Positions 33,601 to 42,200 of a DNA stretch of 44,479 nucleotides are shown one piece after another. The position numbers and the translations under genes are program-made. Every line of letters begins with the position of its first letter. The first letter of the stretch is position 1. Source of the stretch: a virus; the IMG/VR virus record IMGVR_UViG_3300002180_000023, positions 1 through 44,479 of that record; one strand, given 5' to 3'. The notes below the pieces were generated by a model. It ran no database searches. It saw nothing but the letters and a program-made list of their open reading frames with translations, and was not told where the DNA came from.

Positions 33601-34308
33601 TTAAGTTAATATGTTATTTCCTGCTAATTGTTCATCGTAAATAAAATTAATCTCTGCTTGACTTAAAGCCTTATTAAAAACAAAAGTTTCGTCCAATGCT
33701 AAATGACCACTCCATGTAGAGGTTACTAAGGCACTTATTTTTACTGGTGCTGTGTTTACTCTCATTGTAGTATATCCAGCAGTTGTTGAGTAAACTCCAA
33801 CACAAACTTTATCAACATATATTTTCATTATGTCAGTTAATTCATCATAAGTTCCGACAACGTGATACCATTGTCCTACTACAAAAGTGATAGGATGTTT
33901 CACTTCTTTTGCCCTACCTGCTGAATCGTAAAAAGACCAATATAATGTCGCACCAGAAGTCATAAAATTCCAACATTTATCTGCGTTGTTGGTTCTTTTA
34001 ATTAAAACAGCAAGATTTCCACTTGCATCCGTTCTTTTTATCCAAGAAGATATTGACACAGATTTATCAGATACACCATCACCAAAATTCAATCCATTCC
34101 CAACTGTTATTTTAGAAGCTGTGCTATTGCCTAAATTAATACCTTTTCCAACTATTGCATCTTCATAAGTTCCGTCTGTTAAAGTTCCATGATTTGAGCC
34201 AACACTATCCAAAACATTGTTTTCATATTGCCATGCAGCAAATATTTCAGCAGGATTCCAACCAGAAGATCCTTTCTTTTTAAAATTTGATGCTCTTTTT
34301 TGGCTCAT
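33601..34308 (-). CDS. LamG/concanavalin-like tail protein
   Basis: A 235-aa protein carrying one LamG-type jelly-roll domain (about residues 25-225): WQYENNVLDSVGSNHGTL near the start, WYHVVGTYDE in the middle and LDETFVFNKALSQAEINFIY at the end. These domains bind sugars. There is no signal peptide, so it is probably a virion part, such as a fibre tip or decoration that touches cell-surface glycans. It is coupled to the upstream gene by an ATGA overlap. Confidence 0.78.
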   Translation of the reverse strand: MSQKRASNFKKKGSSGWNPAEIFAAWQYENNVLDSVGSNHGTLTDGTYEDAIVGKGINLGNSTASKITVGNGLNFGDGVSDKSVSISSWIKRTDASGNLAVLIKRTNNADKCWNFMTSGATLYWSFYDSAGRAKEVKHPITFVVGQWYHVVGTYDELTDIMKIYVDKVCVGVYSTTAGYTTMRVNTAPVKISALVTSTWSGHLALDETFVFNKALSQAEINFIYDEQLAGNNILT

Positions 34309-34958
34309 TGTTTATTAAAATCGTTACTTATGTAATTGCTAATTTTATCTTTTAACCATTCTATTTCATCTATTAGTTTTTGATTGTTAGGTACTGGAAA
34401 AGATTCGGCTAAAATATCTTCATTAGCTAGATCCCAATCGCCTTGTCTTAACAACCAAAATATTTGAGAAAACCATCTACGTAATTTATTAGCTTGATTT
34501 ATAGATAATCCGTTTTCATTTGTTGGATCTGCAAGTTCTTTTTTTACTTTACGTCTTAATCGTTTACGAGTTCGTCTTATTAAATTAAAACCTTCGGCTT
34601 CATGTAATTCTTCCTCAGCCTCGTCTTGAGCATCTTCAATATTAGATAAATATTGAGCCTGTTGTTCTTCATTTAATTCTACAATTTTATAAGTATAATG
34701 TAGGATTATACTATTATCATTCTCATCTTTTACAGGAACTATTTTATTAAGCTTTTCTTTATGTGTAAACGGATTATATGCTGTGTGAATTAATTGCCTC
34801 CAACCATCTGCCTGATGAGTAGTAGCGTGTATATAATTATAACCTTCCCATCCATTCCAAACTTTTGGTATTTTAGGTAAACTATAAATACTATCTAGAA
34901 CTAAATTAAGTCCAGAGTTTTTATCGATTATATTTTGTGTGACTTTTATTGCTACCAT
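34305..34958 (-). CDS. Hypothetical fibre-module protein
   Basis: A 217-aa protein. The N-terminal 100 residues are mixed and the C-terminal half is helical with a very basic run (RRTRKRLRRKVKKEL, about 128-142). It sits between a fibre-like protein and the LamG protein and is spaced 1 bp from the former. A fibre-assembly or chaperone role is possible by position only. Confidence 0.64.
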   Translation of the reverse strand: MVAIKVTQNIIDKNSGLNLVLDSIYSLPKIPKVWNGWEGYNYIHATTHQADGWRQLIHTAYNPFTHKEKLNKIVPVKDENDNSIILHYTYKIVELNEEQQAQYLSNIEDAQDEAEEELHEAEGFNLIRRTRKRLRRKVKKELADPTNENGLSINQANKLRRWFSQIFWLLRQGDWDLANEDILAESFPVPNNQKLIDEIEWLKDKISNYISNDFNKQ

Positions 34959-34959
34959 T

Positions 34960-35484
34960 TTAAACGAATGTTTCTAAATTTTCAATACTGTATCTTATTA
35001 CTAAACCGTATTCTGTGGTGTTCATGACTTCTAAAATAAGTCGGTTCCAAAGTGTTCCATCATAATCATCAGACTTAGGATCCTTTATCCATCCTGTTCC
35101 AGTAGTAAATGCGTTTTCTCCTGTTAGGTACATGGTTTTCATTTGCGAAATACCATCTCCTGAAATTGCTGGAGTTGCTGCGTTTACGAATGTTACACCT
35201 CCAACGGTTTTAAAAATGAACGTTGAATATGCTGAAAAATCTAAGTTTTGTGTTACTGAAACAGTTGTGTTAACAAGCACTTTACCTAAGACTTCTGATT
35301 CGAATGGAGTAGGCCCAGATCCACCACCTAAATTTTCATATAAATAAGTAAGCGCTTGAATAATTACATTCCACTCGTCTGCAGAGTATTTATATTCAGG
35401 ATCTATATTAGCTAACAGCTGGAGTTTTTCCCAACTATCAGATTTAGAACCTATACTTAACGGAAATGGATTTGGTGTTGGCAT
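34960..35484 (-). CDS. Putative tail fibre protein
   Basis: A 174-aa protein with an N-terminal adaptor-like helix region (SWEKLQLLANIDPEYKYSADEWN), a Gly/Ser linker near residue 55 (LGGGSGPTP), then a beta-rich C-terminal domain. This plan resembles small fibre or baseplate-attached proteins of Bacteroidota phages. It is the second gene of the first late unit. Confidence 0.62.
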   Translation of the reverse strand: MPTPNPFPLSIGSKSDSWEKLQLLANIDPEYKYSADEWNVIIQALTYLYENLGGGSGPTPFESEVLGKVLVNTTVSVTQNLDFSAYSTFIFKTVGGVTFVNAATPAISGDGISQMKTMYLTGENAFTTGTGWIKDPKSDDYDGTLWNRLILEVMNTTEYGLVIRYSIENLETFV

Positions 35485-35486
35485 AA

Positions 35487-35987
35487 TTAGAGATTGTAAA
35501 AGTTAATTGGAAATTCTTCAGATAAATTAAAATCGAAACTTCCATTTGTAAAACCCATTAATAGAATAGACTTCATTTTATAAGTAATGGTGGTTTTTTT
35601 ATTTGTGTTTACAACACTAATTTTTGGTTTAGCGTTTTGGTAGAAGTCGTTTCTTCCAAAAAACAGGACCATACCACTAGATAATTTAATGTAGATGTAT
35701 TTTACTTTTAAATAATCTTGAATACGCATAACACGTAATGGATCGTTGTTTGGAAATTGTAATGTTAGTTTGTGTTCATACAACATTCCAGCTTCAGTAT
35801 TGTTTCCTTTTTCTGTGTACGATGCTTTAGATGGTGAGAAATAAGCTGTCTTTGGCGTGCTATTTTGCACATACGTATTATAAAAAGGCTGTAAGCTTGT
35901 ATCTATTGAAGGGTTTGGTTGTCCAGTGAGATCTATTTCAATGCCACAAATATTAGGTAGAACTAGAACTTTTTTGCTAATATCCAA
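35487..35987 (-). CDS. Hypothetical structural protein leading first late unit
   Basis: A 166-aa beta-rich protein ending in SEEFPINFYNL. No ATG is available: the frame closes at a TAA six codons upstream, and the likely start is TTG 35987, about 15 nt after the predicted transcription start. No signal peptide or catalytic motif is visible. It is followed 2 bp later by the fibre-like gene. A tail or fibre-base role is inferred from position. Confidence 0.64.
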   Translation of the reverse strand: MDISKKVLVLPNICGIEIDLTGQPNPSIDTSLQPFYNTYVQNSTPKTAYFSPSKASYTEKGNNTEAGMLYEHKLTLQFPNNDPLRVMRIQDYLKVKYIYIKLSSGMVLFFGRNDFYQNAKPKISVVNTNKKTTITYKMKSILLMGFTNGSFDFNLSEEFPINFYNL

Positions 35988-36006
35988 AGTAGTAGGGTTT
36001 TACCAA

Positions 36007-36060
36007 AAGTAATAAAAATTCACAATATGGAAACTATAATATTTACTTATTGTGAATAAT
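36007..36060 (-). promoter_or_regulatory. First late promoter with repressor-like dyad
   Basis: On the minus strand a perfect -7 box, TACTTTTG (36014-36007), lies about 20 bp before the TTG start. Upstream, ATTCACAATAAGTAAAT (36060-36044) differs at one base from the dyad beside the repressor gene (43967-43983), and a facing half-site ATTCACAATA lies at 36021-36030. No clear -33 box or copy of the late motif is visible. Confidence 0.5.
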
Positions 36061-36088
36061 TTATAAAATATATTTATATCGTTTTTGG

Positions 36089-36296
36089 ACTAAAAAAGTT
36101 CAATACAGATAACTAATTGATTGTTAATGTATTATATATTGAACTTCTTGAACTACACCCTTTTTTCTTGAACTCGGTTTTTGTAGTTCAAGAAGTTCAA
36201 GGTTATTTTATACTAGTTCAAGGTAACTAACTTACTTATATATATATACTTAGAGAAAAAATATAGACTAACCTTGAACTATGGAACTTTTTTAGT
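36089..36296. repeat. Iteron-like array of eight AGTTCAA boxes (candidate origin)
   Basis: AGTTCAA occurs at 36097, 36185, 36194 and 36215, and its complement TTGAACT at 36139, 36148, 36168 and 36274. They are nested in perfect inverted repeats: 19 bp (36139-36157 / 36182-36200), 11 bp (36214-36224 / 36271-36281) and an outer 13 bp (36089-36101 / 36284-36296). A TA-rich stretch lies at 36236-36250. It sits between the replication block and the late block, with no gene. A replication origin or multi-site control region is likely. Confidence 0.65.
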
Positions 36297-36419
36297 ATAA
36301 AATATATTTTCATATAATTTTTATTACAAAAGGGTCGGAGGGATTTTTAAATAAAATATTCATGTAGTTCATGATGGACATCTAGTTACCAGGAACCCAA
36401 AATCGAAAGTTTGAAGCAC

Positions 36420-36449
36420 AAAAAAGCGCTTGGAATTACCAAACGCTTT
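36420..36449 (-). terminator. Terminator of the early operon
   Basis: An 11-bp stem, AAAGCGTTTGG / CCAAGCGCTTT (one G-T pair), with loop TAATT is followed by T residues on the minus strand. Just upstream, an 11-bp perfect hairpin, GTATATGATTC / GAATCATATAC (36487-36497, 36507-36517), has no T run and may help stop or protect the transcript end. Confidence 0.85.
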
Positions 36450-36528
36450 AATTACTTATTCGATGCTGGAGAGATATGCTAACTTGGTATATGATTCATT
36501 AAAACGGAATCATATACAGGTGTTAGTA

Positions 36529-36711
36529 TTAATCTTTATAACCGATAGCAGTAAGTGATCCAGGAGCGCATAATAAGTTTTCTCCTGTTTCTTTAAATTT
36601 GTCGTCAATAACTTTAACCTGAAGCTTCTCTGCTTTTAAGTCGTTGTTGTCTTTGTAGAAGACATAACCTTTCTTTCCTGTTTTGGTTTTTACTATAAGT
36701 GCTTTTTCCAT
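36529..36711 (-). CDS. Small early protein
   Basis: A 60-aa, basic, beta-rich protein with one cysteine. It is the last gene of the early operon. Its start codon and leader lie in copy 1 of the 100-bp repeat, shared with the 78-aa gene upstream; both proteins open with ATGGAAAA. It is not otherwise similar to that neighbour. Function unknown. Confidence 0.66.
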   Translation of the reverse strand: MEKALIVKTKTGKKGYVFYKDNNDLKAEKLQVKVIDDKFKETGENLLCAPGSLTAIGYKD

Positions 36712-36803
36712 AAATTCTTAATGTGTTTATCTGCGTTAAAGCATCGCTAATATCGAGAGTCTTATTATCTCAACTCTTATCTGGATGCACTGTATTAAAA
36801 TTT
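36704..36803 (-). repeat. 100-bp duplicated leader, copy 1
   Basis: Identical to 37031-37130 except at 36752 (A, against G at 37079). It spans the intergenic leader and first codons of the 60-aa gene. On the transcribed strand it can fold as nested stems GCATC/GATGC and AGAGT/ACTCT, close to the start codon. No -7 box is visible, so an RNA-level control element is more likely than a promoter. Confidence 0.9.
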
Positions 36804-37038
36804 ATTGTATAAAAGATTCTTTTCTGTATTCTTCAATTTTGGTTTCAGGAATTAATACTCTTATTATTATGTAGCCTTTTGAAAAAAAACCTACTTGCTT
36901 CACTTCTTTAATCCCTTGGTAAATACCTTCATATTTCTGTATTCTAAACTCAATCTCTTTAGCAGATTTCAAGGTGTTAAATACAGCTTCAATCATTAAA
37001 TATCTTTTACTGTTTAATATTACTATTGGGTTTTCCAT
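36802..37038 (-). CDS. Small early protein
   Basis: A 78-aa mixed alpha/beta protein (FRIQKYEGIYQGIKEVKQVGFFSKGYIIIRVLIPE). Its leader and start lie in copy 2 of the 100-bp repeat, and its stop abuts copy 1. No domain is recognised. Confidence 0.66.
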   Translation of the reverse strand: MENPIVILNSKRYLMIEAVFNTLKSAKEIEFRIQKYEGIYQGIKEVKQVGFFSKGYIIIRVLIPETKIEEYRKESFIQ

Positions 37039-37130
37039 AAATTCTTAATGTGTTTATCTGCGTTAAAGCATCGCTAATGTCGAGAGTCTTATTATCTCAA
37101 CTCTTATCTGGATGCACTGTATTAAAATTT
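37031..37130 (-). repeat. 100-bp duplicated leader, copy 2
   Basis: Partner of 36704-36803 (99 of 100 bases identical, offset 327 bp). It spans the leader and first bases of the 78-aa gene and also encodes the last codons of the 52-aa helix-turn-helix-like gene upstream, whose stop is at 37097. Confidence 0.9.
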
Positions 37131-37255
37131 GTTCTTACTAAATCGTGTTCTGAAAGCACATTAGCCACATAGCTTAAAGATGCTCCAGTCATTCTAGAAA
37201 TAGAAGGACTGTTTATATGTCCATAACAGGCTAATATTTTTTGCTTTTTAGTCAT
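37097..37255 (-). CDS. Small helix-turn-helix-like protein
   Basis: A 52-aa ORF from ATG 37255, overlapping the previous stop by 8 bp (ATGACTAA), to TGA 37097. Residues 5-40 (QKILACYGHINSPSISRMTGASLSYVANVLSEHDLV) read like a winged-helix or MarR-type helix-turn-helix: helix, turn, recognition helix. It could be a small early regulator acting on nearby operators. Its end lies inside repeat copy 2, which may have arrived by duplication. Confidence 0.62.
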   Translation of the reverse strand: MTKKQKILACYGHINSPSISRMTGASLSYVANVLSEHDLVRTNFNTVHPDKS

Positions 37256-37514
37256 CTTCATCTTTAAGTGTAATTTCCTTTACAGGAAATGGTCTGGTCC
37301 ATCTACTGGCTCGCATGCCTTCTTTTTTAATTAGATATTCGATTGTTGGATGTTTTACTTTCATGGTTTTCATGTCCATTATTTTAGCGCTTCCCCAACG
37401 CCAATTAATTATGTTATAGGTTTCAAATGGCAAATCTGTTTTAGAGCTGAATAAACCACCTCCAAATTGTTTTTGCGTACCCACTATGTCTGTGTAATGG
37501 TTTGGTATTTCCAT
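37248..37514 (-). CDS. Hypothetical early protein
   Basis: An 88-aa basic protein with several tryptophans (INWRWGSAKIMDM, ASRWTRPFPV) and an acidic last stretch (KDEDD). No membrane segment or motif is visible. It is tightly packed between neighbours (2 bp upstream, 8-bp overlap downstream). Function unknown. Confidence 0.65.
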   Translation of the reverse strand: MEIPNHYTDIVGTQKQFGGGLFSSKTDLPFETYNIINWRWGSAKIMDMKTMKVKHPTIEYLIKKEGMRASRWTRPFPVKEITLKDEDD

Positions 37515-37516
37515 AA

Positions 37517-37801
37517 CTAATAATTTTGTTTAATATGATAAATAGTAAAATGACTAAACCCAGCTCCAGACAAAAACCAGTCGTTTTTATCTACTTCAAA
37601 CCAATGCACATCTAAAGGTCTGCATCTGGAATGTTCCTGGTTAAGTTGATCAATCTTTTTCGTAACTTCAAGTTTGAATTTTTTGAAGCTGAAGCTTCCA
37701 TCTAGAAAAGTTCTATCTATGTCTTTTAAATATTGCTGAACTGCTTTTTCTAGTTTGTTCTTGGTTCTAAGTCTGTGACCATTGTATGCTAAGTATCTCA
37801 T
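37517..37801 (-). CDS. Hypothetical early protein
   Basis: A 94-aa basic protein starting at ATG 37801 (MRYLAYNGHRLRTKNKL), 2 bp after the upstream stop. An in-frame upstream start at 37849 would overlap the previous gene by 46 bp. The N-terminus is rich in Arg and Lys and could bind nucleic acid. Function unknown. Confidence 0.65.
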   Translation of the reverse strand: MRYLAYNGHRLRTKNKLEKAVQQYLKDIDRTFLDGSFSFKKFKLEVTKKIDQLNQEHSRCRPLDVHWFEVDKNDWFLSGAGFSHFTIYHIKQNY

Positions 37802-37803
37802 GG

Positions 37804-38211
37804 TTATTGTGAGTTTGTTTCTAAAGGCATGGTTAATAATGGAAAACACTTAACGCCTTTAATAATTATTGGTTTTCCTACATTTATTCTAAATGATGTT
37901 TCTGTGATATTAAACTGTTCTATAAATTCATTACTTAAAGACGAATTGTTAAACTGGATTCGTGTTTTTGGTCCTATACAATAAAATCTAACTAATAAGC
38001 CTTCATCAGATTTTGTTACATACCAATCACTAAGATTGTTTTTGTCTTGAAAAAATTTAATACAATCTCTATCCTTAATACCTAGATCTATTGCTAATTC
38101 TTTTGATAAAAAATTAGTTCCTTTCTTTAACAGCCTTAGATATCTTCCTCGCTTAACATTGGTTCTAATAAACTCCTGGAGTTCTATTTCTTTTGTGTGC
38201 TCTGTAAACAT
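37804..38211 (-). CDS. Hypothetical early protein
   Basis: A 135-aa protein starting at ATG 38211 (MFTEHTKEIELQ), 4 bp after the upstream stop. The N-terminal half is basic and helical (RTNVKRGRYLRLLKKGTNFL) and the C-terminal half is beta-rich. It may bind DNA. No family is recognised. Confidence 0.65.
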   Translation of the reverse strand: MFTEHTKEIELQEFIRTNVKRGRYLRLLKKGTNFLSKELAIDLGIKDRDCIKFFQDKNNLSDWYVTKSDEGLLVRFYCIGPKTRIQFNNSSLSNEFIEQFNITETSFRINVGKPIIIKGVKCFPLLTMPLETNSQ

Positions 38212-38215
38212 GGTA

Positions 38216-38377
38216 TTAAAACATTTTCCCACAAACCTTACAGCTTTCAAGTTGATCAAACTGGTCTTCAGGAAGACAAGGTTTAGCAGCTGTAGATGGT
38301 GTGCAATTAATTTCTTTTTTGTTTAGTAGAAAATTGGCTGTTTTACCAACTAATTTTAGGTGGACTATTTTCGACAT
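38216..38377 (-). CDS. Small cysteine-pair protein
   Basis: A 53-aa protein from ATG 38377 (MSKIVHLKLVG); an ATG at 38401 would add eight residues and increase the overlap with the previous gene. It has four cysteines, the last two as CKVCGKMF, so it may bind one zinc as a minimal ribbon. It belongs to the tightly packed early run. Function unknown. Confidence 0.58.
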   Translation of the reverse strand: MSKIVHLKLVGKTANFLLNKKEINCTPSTAAKPCLPEDQFDQLESCKVCGKMF

Positions 38378-38544
38378 GCTAATTGTTTTATTCGATTGCA
38401 TGTTAGTTTTTGGAAGTAGTCTCTATTAATACTTTCGCCTAGTTCCCAAATGTATCTTACTGTTTTTGCTAGCTTAAAAATATCTCTCATATTTCTGCAG
38501 TTAGAAACAGCTATTTCTAGTTCTAAATTGCTGTAGTCTATCAT
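38365..38544 (-). CDS. Small helical early protein
   Basis: A 59-aa ORF from ATG 38544 to TAG 38365. Its start overlaps the stop of the P-loop ATPase gene as ATGA, a strong sign of coupled translation. It is basic and helical (NMRDIFKLAKTVRYIWELGESIN). It may be a partner of the ATPase. The ORF is short, but its spacing fits the operon. Confidence 0.6.
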   Translation of the reverse strand: MIDYSNLELEIAVSNCRNMRDIFKLAKTVRYIWELGESINRDYFQKLTCNRIKQLACRK

Positions 38545-38954
38545 GATATTATGTTGGCTTCAAAAATCAATTTTCCAGTAGAATGAATCCATGTTAAAGC
38601 TTCAATTGCTTCAACATTGTATTTTTTTAAATCTTCAGGTAAACAAGCTGTTTCTAGATTAATTAAAATCCTGGGCATTATAATTCTAATTTCTGGTTTA
38701 AATTTCCTATTAACCCTGATTTCCTCTCTACTAAATTCTTTTACATAATCAAGTAAGTATTCTATTTTCAGATCGTCTATAACAATGATATCTGTAGTTT
38801 CTGATAACTCGTGAAATTCAAATACAACTTCTTTTGGGTGTTTAAGAGCTCTTCCATTTATAAATAATGGATTATCATATCCTAACATAATCTGTCTGGA
38901 CAAAAAACTTTTACCACTTTCTTGTGGTCCAAATATTATTTTTATTTTCTTCAT
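38541..38954 (-). CDS. Small P-loop ATPase
   Basis: A 137-aa protein with a Walker A motif GPQESGKS (residues 9-16) and a Walker B motif IIVIDD (56-61). It is much smaller than a DnaC- or RecA-type protein and has no clear sensor or arginine-finger region. It may be a minimal loader or NTPase for the primase-helicase encoded two genes upstream. It is coupled to both neighbours by 4-bp overlaps. Confidence 0.72.
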   Translation of the reverse strand: MKKIKIIFGPQESGKSFLSRQIMLGYDNPLFINGRALKHPKEVVFEFHELSETTDIIVIDDLKIEYLLDYVKEFSREEIRVNRKFKPEIRIIMPRILINLETACLPEDLKKYNVEAIEALTWIHSTGKLIFEANIIS

Positions 38955-39247
38955 AACTCAGCATCTTTAAGTTCGAAATATCCAGCTGGCACATACACCA
39001 TTTCTAAGCGTAAATACTGCTTGAATTCTGGCCAGTCTGTATGTTCTGTAATCCTGTAGTTTCTATTATCTATGTCGCCAGTTTTTAAGCTACGCAACCA
39101 AAAAGGTTGTCCAAGCTTTGGCTTATAAGTAGTTGCCAATTCATTATTAACATAGGTTTGAATTGTTTCTCTAAAATCTTCGCTAGTCGCTTTCCGTAAC
39201 TTGATACTAGCTTCAATAATTGTTTGTTTTTCTGTTGTTGTTGTCAT
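38951..39247 (-). CDS. Hypothetical early protein
   Basis: A 98-aa protein, mixed helix and strand, with no motif recognised. It sits between the 1099-aa primase gene (18 bp) and the P-loop ATPase gene (4-bp overlap), so it likely takes part in replication. Confidence 0.66.
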   Translation of the reverse strand: MTTTTEKQTIIEASIKLRKATSEDFRETIQTYVNNELATTYKPKLGQPFWLRSLKTGDIDNRNYRITEHTDWPEFKQYLRLEMVYVPAGYFELKDAEL

Positions 39248-39265
39248 AAATTTTAGGTTTAAATT

Positions 39266-42200
39266 TTAACCAAATGGTAATTCGTCGTCTATTTTATCTC
39301 CAGATGAGCTGCGCTCACTAAAACTGTTTGGATCTGGAAAGGAGGAAGGTACTGGAGGCTCGTGTTCTGTGGAGTAGTCTCTTTCTAGTTCTACCACGTT
39401 TAATTCTTTCATCATGGTATAATCGAACGCATAGCAGCTACTACTTCCTGTATTAAAGTGGTGTCCTTTAACACTTCCAATAAAATAATTTTTACTTTTA
39501 AAATACCCTTTAAGTGTACTCTCGCCAATTGGCTCTTCGTTTTTACGCTTACTTACTGCTTCAACATAATGTTGATGGACCAGGTTTAATCTTAGAAATA
39601 ATATTTCATGGCCATTTTTGTTGGTATGCTCTTCGTAAATAGCTTCGCCACCTTTTTTTCCATGATAGATTTTAAAGTTTCTTTTTTCTTCAATCTTAAA
39701 CTCGTTGTCAATTTTAATTTTTCTGATATCTACAAGGAAACTTAATGTATGCCAGAACTTAGCAGTTCCTTCAGTTTCAGAAATCATACTGCTACTTGCT
39801 TGAATAGCATCTACGCAGTGGTTATAAAATTCTTTCCATGTAAAAGGAAACGCGAATTTTTTAAACAGAATTTTTACAGGAGCCATAATGGCTATAAAGT
39901 TGTTTAGCATACGCTCCATATACTCGTCTTTAACAAATTGCTGCAGGAGCTCTTTATTAAGTTCGTTAATGGTTGGTGTTAATTGCTTCTTAATTTCTTC
40001 GCGATATTTAAGTAAGTCTATTAACATGCTTGTCATTCCTGCCTTTTCGAATTGTTTTAATTCGGCAAAGGCTAGTTTTTCTTCAACCGAATACACACGC
40101 TCAATAAAATGTTCTGTAATAGATCTTGATGATAAAGCATTATCATCGCGTACAGACATGTATTGAGACAGGATAATACAAGCCGATTTAATTTTATCTA
40201 GCTTGGTTTTTTTATCTCCAGAGGCAACACCAGTTTCACGAGCTCTATCGTCAAAGGCTTGTTTAAGTACTTGGAATTTTATTTCGTGAATATTACTGTC
40301 ATGATATTCTTCTAATGCAATAACAATGTTTGAAATTCTACTTACACGACGAAAAAAACCAACAACAGATCCAGAGTTCAAGTCGAATCCTTTTTGTCCT
40401 GGAGTGAATATATTTGTTAAAGATTCTGAAAAAGTGGTCTTACCAGACTGTTTTTGCCCTGTTAAAAATAGGTGAGGAAACGAGCCATTATTATCTACAA
40501 TAATATCTCTAAAAATAGATGCTATTGCATAAGCAATTCCTGTGTATGCTTTTTTATTATAGATTTTAACCATCAGGTCCATCCATTTAGAAATAGCAAT
40601 CGGACTTTCTTTATAAACAAAACTTCTTACACCTTCGTAACTATCGTCGTCGTCTCTATTTCCTAGATTTACTTTAGAGCAGGATGGCGAATAGAATAAA
40701 TCTATTTTAGTTTTATCGTCTTTAAAGTCCTGGTCTTTTACTTGAACAATACCATAATCGTCTACACCTCTAAATTCGTCGCCTAATACAACACCATTAG
40801 CAAAGGCAAAGAAACCTTCAGGTTGTTGGCCAAGTGTTGTAAACTCGTAAGCCTTATCGAAACTATATAGTAATCTGTTTCTAAATTGTTTGAAATTAAA
40901 AGCGCTTACTGAAGCTTCAAAGGTGAAATTATATCTATCTACAATTTTCTCCTGGAATAAGGTGTATGAAGAAATTTCTTTATTGGTGAAATCTACTACT
41001 CCAGTTTCGCCAATATTATTAGTAAGCTCTAGAATACGTTTTCCTTCGTCTTGACTAGAGATAATATGAAATAACGGATTAACAATAAAGTTTGATCCTT
41101 TAAAGAAAATATCGTTAGTTGATTTAAAGTAGATGGCTTTTTCTAAATCTGAAGAAACAAAGCCATCTTTTTTAAATTGTTGTAAATCTCCATCGTCTGG
41201 AAAACCACGACTTTGCATAGACATTAATTCCTGGTCGTCGTTATTTTTAATACGCTGTATTCCTGCCTCTTTCATGTTACTTAAAACCGTAACCTTTAAG
41301 GTTAGGTCTTTATTAGTAACCTTCAGTTTTTTAGCTGCCTCTTTAATGTATTCTTTACGTTTTATAGGATCGTTAATAAGCATCAACGATTTTGCAATGG
41401 TTTCTACAGCGTTACTAACTTCGTCTGGATCTTGAGCTTCGTCACGAAGTTTAGACGCTTTCCAAAGTAGCGCATCAAACGTGTCGCCTTTTAAAACGTC
41501 TTGCAGATTTTCTACATTTCTAGCAAGTGTGTCAGGATCGCTTCCATTAGGTAGTTCTATAATAGATACTTTAAAGCCACATGATAATAATATGTCTAGG
41601 TCTTTATGTCCAGCATTTCGTCCTGCAACATCGCCATCGCGAACAATAACAACATGGTTACATAAGCGTTTTAATAATTTACATTGTGCTACAGAAAGAG
41701 CTGTGCCACATGTAGCAACAGTATTATTTACATTTTTGTTATGGAAACCCATAACGTCTGTATAACCTTCAACCAAATAGGCTCTATTGGTTTTTATAAT
41801 AGCAGCTTTGGCTTGATATAAACCGTATAAAATAGTGTCTTTTTTGTAAAGAGGTGTATCTGGAGAGTTTAAATATTTAGGAAAATCTTTTACTTTCTCG
41901 TCATTACTTCTTCGTCCACCAAAGGCTATAATACGTCCTTGTGTATTATGTATAGGAAAAATAATTCTATCTATAAAATAATCGAAATATTTTGGAGGAC
42001 TGTGTTTTAATAGTCCAACAGTTATGGCTTCGTTTACTTTTCCTTCTTCATGAAATCGTTTGTGTAATTGATGAAAAGAAGGTGCAGCATAACCTATTGA
42101 AAATTTGGTAATAGTTTCGTCTGAAAATTTACGTGTCTTTAAATTTTTATTTACCCAATGGTCTTTTTGTAAGTCTGTAAAGTTTTTAGCAAATACTTTG

